Below are positions 61,561 to 64,000 of a stretch of DNA of 64,000 nt, in pieces; position 1 is the stretch's first letter, and every line of letters begins with the position of its first letter. Source of the stretch: Nitrincola alkalisediminis (GTDB lineage Bacteria; Pseudomonadota; Gammaproteobacteria; Pseudomonadales; Balneatricaceae). The notes under the pieces were generated by a model. That model was not told where the DNA came from. It did not search any database and saw nothing but the letters and a program-made list of their open reading frames with translations. Where the stretch lies: the NCBI RefSeq assembly GCF_009821115.1, contig NZ_VYTY01000005.1, forward strand, positions 62,001 through 126,000, given 5' to 3'. The position numbers were made by a program, and so were the translations under genes.

Positions 61561-62319
61561 ATGTTCACAAGTAACGAAGGCTTTTCACGGCACATTTCAC
61601 AACAATTCAATCATGAGTTGGAAAAAATACGAACTGAACTTTTAGCCATGGGCGGGATTGTTGAGCGGCAAGTCAGTGATGCGATTGAGGCACTGATCAA
61701 CAATAACCTCGATATGGCTGAAGAGTCGCGACGCATGGATAAGCAAACCAATCAGATGGAACTGAGCATTGATGATCAGTGCACAAAAATGATCGCCACG
61801 CGCCAGCCCACGGCCAGTGATCTACGTTTAATTGTGTCAATTAGCCGCTCAGTGACTGACCTTGAACGCATGGGCGATGAAGCCAGCCGCATCTGTAAGC
61901 ATGCGATCGAGATTGCACAAAGTGGCCCTTCTCCTAAAGGCTATCAAGAGGTTCGTCATATCGGTAAGCTCGTTTCGAGTATGGTCAAAGATGTTCTAAC
62001 GGCTTTCGCACGCAGCGATCTGGAGTTGGCCTATAACGTGGCCAAACAAGACAGCAATGTGAACATGGAATACCGTACAGCGATGCGCTCCTTGGCCACG
62101 TATATGATGGAGGACCCGCGTTCAATCTCTGCCATTTTAAACGTTATGTGGGTACTCAGAAGTCTTGAGCGTATCGGTGATCATGCCCGAAACCTTTCCG
62201 AACACTTAATTTATCAAGTCAGCGGCATGGATGTACGTCACCAAAGCCTCATCAGCATTAAACGCTCATTACGCAACGAATCTCCAGACGATGAAATGGA
62301 GCTGAACGAAGATAATTAG
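61561..62319 (+). CDS. phoU: Second PhoU
   Basis: 252 residues. RHISQQFNHELEKIRTELLAMGG, RMDKQTNQMELSIDDQCTKMIATRQPTASDLR, ERMGDEASRICKHA and ERIGDHARNLSEHLIYQVSG carry both PhoU metal motifs. Closer in layout to Pseudomonas PhoU than the first copy. AGGAC before the ATG. Ends the second pst cluster. Confidence 0.93.
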   Translation: MFTSNEGFSRHISQQFNHELEKIRTELLAMGGIVERQVSDAIEALINNNLDMAEESRRMDKQTNQMELSIDDQCTKMIATRQPTASDLRLIVSISRSVTDLERMGDEASRICKHAIEIAQSGPSPKGYQEVRHIGKLVSSMVKDVLTAFARSDLELAYNVAKQDSNVNMEYRTAMRSLATYMMEDPRSISAILNVMWVLRSLERIGDHARNLSEHLIYQVSGMDVRHQSLISIKRSLRNESPDDEMELNEDN

Positions 62320-62392
62320 CCGCTCAGAACGTATCCATTTGCACAAAAATGTTATACTGCCGACCCCATAACAACGGCTATGTGATGTTTTT

Positions 62393-62935
62393 GTGCACTA
62401 TTCAGACATTCCACTTAACGGCTTTACACGATCCACTTGGCTCAGTGCAAAACGCAGACCTGCCCTGTCTAGCCACTGGCGCAATTGGCTGTGCGACAAG
62501 GGCTCATTAACTGAGGCCCTAATTCGCGCCAGTCACGGACAGTTTTCTGTTAAGCTTCTCTCTCAAAACCTAGCTATCCCCACAAAAGATGAAGCATCCG
62601 CCTTGGGCTTAAACCCAAAACAACGTGTTCTCATTCGTGAAGTCGAGCTCTTGGGTCACCAACAACCTTGGGTTTACGCGCGCTCAGTTGTTCCTGTCGC
62701 AACACTAAAACAGTGTCATCAGCGTCTGAATCGACTCGGCAGTCGCTCGTTAGGAACGATGCTGTTTACAGACCCAACCATCAAAAGAGGTGACATTGAG
62801 CTTTGCCACTTCTACGCCAATGGACAAGCCTACCCGAGCCGCCGCTCTGTGTTTTGGATCGCGGCACATCCGCTACTCGTCACCGAAATCTTCCTACCGC
62901 CGATGCAGCAAATTACCTATCACCCTAACGCTTAA
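62393..62935 (+). CDS. ubiC: Chorismate lyase UbiC
   Basis: 180 residues, GTG start. WRNWLCDKGSLTEALIRAS near residue 29, LIREVELLGHQQPWVYARSVVP near 80 and SLGTMLFTDPTIKRGDIEL are UbiC signatures, including the product-binding Arg. Cleaves chorismate to 4-hydroxybenzoate and pyruvate, the first step of ubiquinone synthesis. ATPosition before ubiA fits, though a small membrane-protein gene intervenes. A TATACT -10-like site lies at 62353 in the 73-bp gap after phoU. Confidence 0.9.
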   Translation: MHYSDIPLNGFTRSTWLSAKRRPALSSHWRNWLCDKGSLTEALIRASHGQFSVKLLSQNLAIPTKDEASALGLNPKQRVLIREVELLGHQQPWVYARSVVPVATLKQCHQRLNRLGSRSLGTMLFTDPTIKRGDIELCHFYANGQAYPSRRSVFWIAAHPLLVTEIFLPPMQQITYHPNA

Positions 62936-63018
62936 GTGCTTTGTAAGATCGTTTAAACGTTTCTATTCTCAACTCTATCTATTACAATAAAGTCTAATTT
63001 AGATAAAGGAGTTATATC

Positions 63019-63201
63019 ATGAAACTGAATGTCGGCGGAATTGATCGCATCCTACGAATTGTGATTGGCGCAGCGTTGGTCCTCGCAACCCTGTTCGGTG
63101 CACTGCCTATCTGGGGTTGGATCGGTATTGTACCCTTGTTGACGGGATTGGTCGGCTATTGCCCACTCTACCCACTTTTGGGAATTTGCACGAAAAAGTA
63201 A
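63019..63201 (+). CDS. DUF2892 small inner-membrane protein
   Basis: 60 residues. MKLNVGGIDRILRIVIGAALV then two hydrophobic helices and GLVGYCPLYPLLGICTKK with two Cys. Typical DUF2892 (YgaP C-terminal-like) stand-alone protein; function not established. AAGGAG 7 bp before the ATG. Confidence 0.88.
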   Translation: MKLNVGGIDRILRIVIGAALVLATLFGALPIWGWIGIVPLLTGLVGYCPLYPLLGICTKK

Positions 63202-63210
63202 GACGTTATT

Positions 63211-63237
63211 TTGACTCAGCGCCTTAAGGCGTACAAT
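63211..63237 (+). promoter_or_regulatory. Possible promoter before ubiA
   Basis: TTGACT and TACAAT hexamers with a 15-bp spacer (short of the usual 17) that contains the perfect palindrome CGCCTTAAGGCG. 25 bp before the ubiA start. Confidence 0.4.
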
Positions 63238-63261
63238 AGCGCCTCTAAAAGGAGCTGAGTC

Positions 63262-64000
63262 ATGAATGTTGCAAATAAAGTTTCCGTTTATATTCGTTTA
63301 ATGCGTGCTGATCGACCTATCGGCACCTGGCTTCTGCTGTGGCCCACACTTTGGGCGCTCTGGATTGCATCGGAAGGCGTCCCCGCTCCCCATCTCCTCA
63401 TTATTTTTATTTTGGGTGTATTTTTAACGCGATCGGCTGGCTGTGTCATTAATGACTATGCAGACCGGCATATCGATGGTCATGTTAAGCGCACCGCCAA
63501 TCGCCCTTTAGCCACTGGCGAAGTCTCTGAGAAGGAAGCCATTTATTTGTTCATCGGCTTAATGCTGATTTCATTCTTTCTCGTTCTTTTTACCAACACC
63601 ATGACGGTTTTAATGTCAGTGGTGGGCATCGCACTTGCATTCACCTATCCCTTTATGAAGCGCTACACGCATTTACCGCAGGTGGTGTTAGGCGCTGCAT
63701 TTGGTTGGGCCATTCCTATGGCGTTTACCGCCGTCACTGAAAGTCTGCCAACCCTTGCGCTGTTGTTATATCTCGCAAAAGTGCTCTGGACCGTTGCCTA
63801 TGACACTCAATACGCCATGGTGGATCGTGACGATGACCTGAAAATCGGCGTTAAATCCACCGCCATTTTGTTTGGTCAGCGCGATGTGCTCATCATTAGC
63901 CTTCTTCAATTGTCTGCTTTAGGATTGTTGGCATTTGTCGGCCTGCAGCTCTCTATGAGTGGCTGGTACTATGCGGGTCTACTGGGTGCCGCTGGCTTTT
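63262..64000 (+). CDS. ubiA: 4-hydroxybenzoate polyprenyltransferase UbiA, 3' end cut by the window
   Basis: The first 246 codons are present. [28 protein letters not shown], then the first Mg-pyrophosphate motif NDYADRHID near residue 71 and the second [12 protein letters not shown] near 180, each in membrane-flanking loops. Adds the polyprenyl chain to 4-hydroxybenzoate. AAAGGAGC 8 bp upstream of the ATG. Confidence 0.95.
   Translation, partial: MNVANKVSVYIRLMRADRPIGTWLLLWPTLWALWIASEGVPAPHLLIIFILGVFLTRSAGCVINDYADRHIDGHVKRTANRPLATGEVSEKEAIYLFIGLMLISFFLVLFTNTMTVLMSVVGIALAFTYPFMKRYTHLPQVVLGAAFGWAIPMAFTAVTESLPTLALLLYLAKVLWTVAYDTQYAMVDRDDDLKIGVKSTAILFGQRDVLIISLLQLSALGLLAFVGLQLSMSGWYYAGLLGAAGF

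Overview
The window looks like chromosome from a marine or aquatic gammaproteobacterium, probably Oceanospirillales-like (low confidence on the order). This rests on the moderate base composition, the sigma54-type pilA promoter, the ubiC-ubiA pair next to pst genes, long PstA/PstC permeases, and classical 11-bp-periodic Pho boxes. There are no rRNA or tRNA genes, no insertion sequence with a DDE transposase, and no CRISPR array that I can see.

Region 1 (1-17.1 kb, all minus strand) is a surface-glycan locus. It encodes UDP-sugar enzymes (FnlA/CapE type and the start of the next epimerase), a three-gene acetamidino-sugar module (WbpG/WbuX-like amidotransferase, HisH-like, HisF-like), the pseudaminic acid genes pseC-F-G-H-I in translationally coupled order, a probable glycosyltransferase, a Wzx-like flippase, a PglL/Wzy_C-type membrane protein beside the type IV pilin gene pilA, a second O-antigen-ligase-family protein, a membrane WbpM-type dehydratase and a small initiating phosphoglycosyl transferase. 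A dedicated pseB is not seen. pilA has a very good sigma54 -24/-12 match and upstream TGTC palindromes.

Region 2 (17.1-19.8 kb) holds two nearly identical tandem copies of an Rpn-family (PD-(D/E)XK) nuclease gene. Each is followed by a ~100-bp compound palindrome, and each contains a plausible internal translation start.

Region 3 (19.8-62.3 kb) is, in effect, a phosphate-stress island. Nine Pho boxes (half-sites 11 bp apart) lie 38-90 bp before start codons. They precede two Fbp/Afu/Phn-type ABC importers (one with a DeoR regulator, a metallo-beta-lactamase-fold hydrolase and a PNKP-like phosphatase), an EAL-CBS-GGDEF c-di-GMP protein, a PAP2 phosphatase plus MJ1255-family glycosyltransferase, an OlsF-type bifunctional ornithine-lipid synthase, a phnDCEE importer with a histidine phosphatase, a PHP-GT4 fusion protein, an arsenate-detoxification operon (GAPDH, ArsJ, ArsR), and pstSCAB-phoU. 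A second, divergent pst-phoU cluster follows. Taken together the genes suggest a phosphate-starvation programme: scavenge Pi and organic P, replace phospholipids with ornithine lipids and glycolipids, adjust c-di-GMP, and deal with the arsenate that enters through Pst. A DUF1778-GNAT toxin-antitoxin pair flanked by ~155-bp direct repeats interrupts the region.

Region 4 (62.3-64 kb) is ubiC, a DUF2892 small membrane protein and the start of ubiA. In many gammaproteobacteria phoB-phoR follow ubiA, so they may lie just past the right edge (inference).
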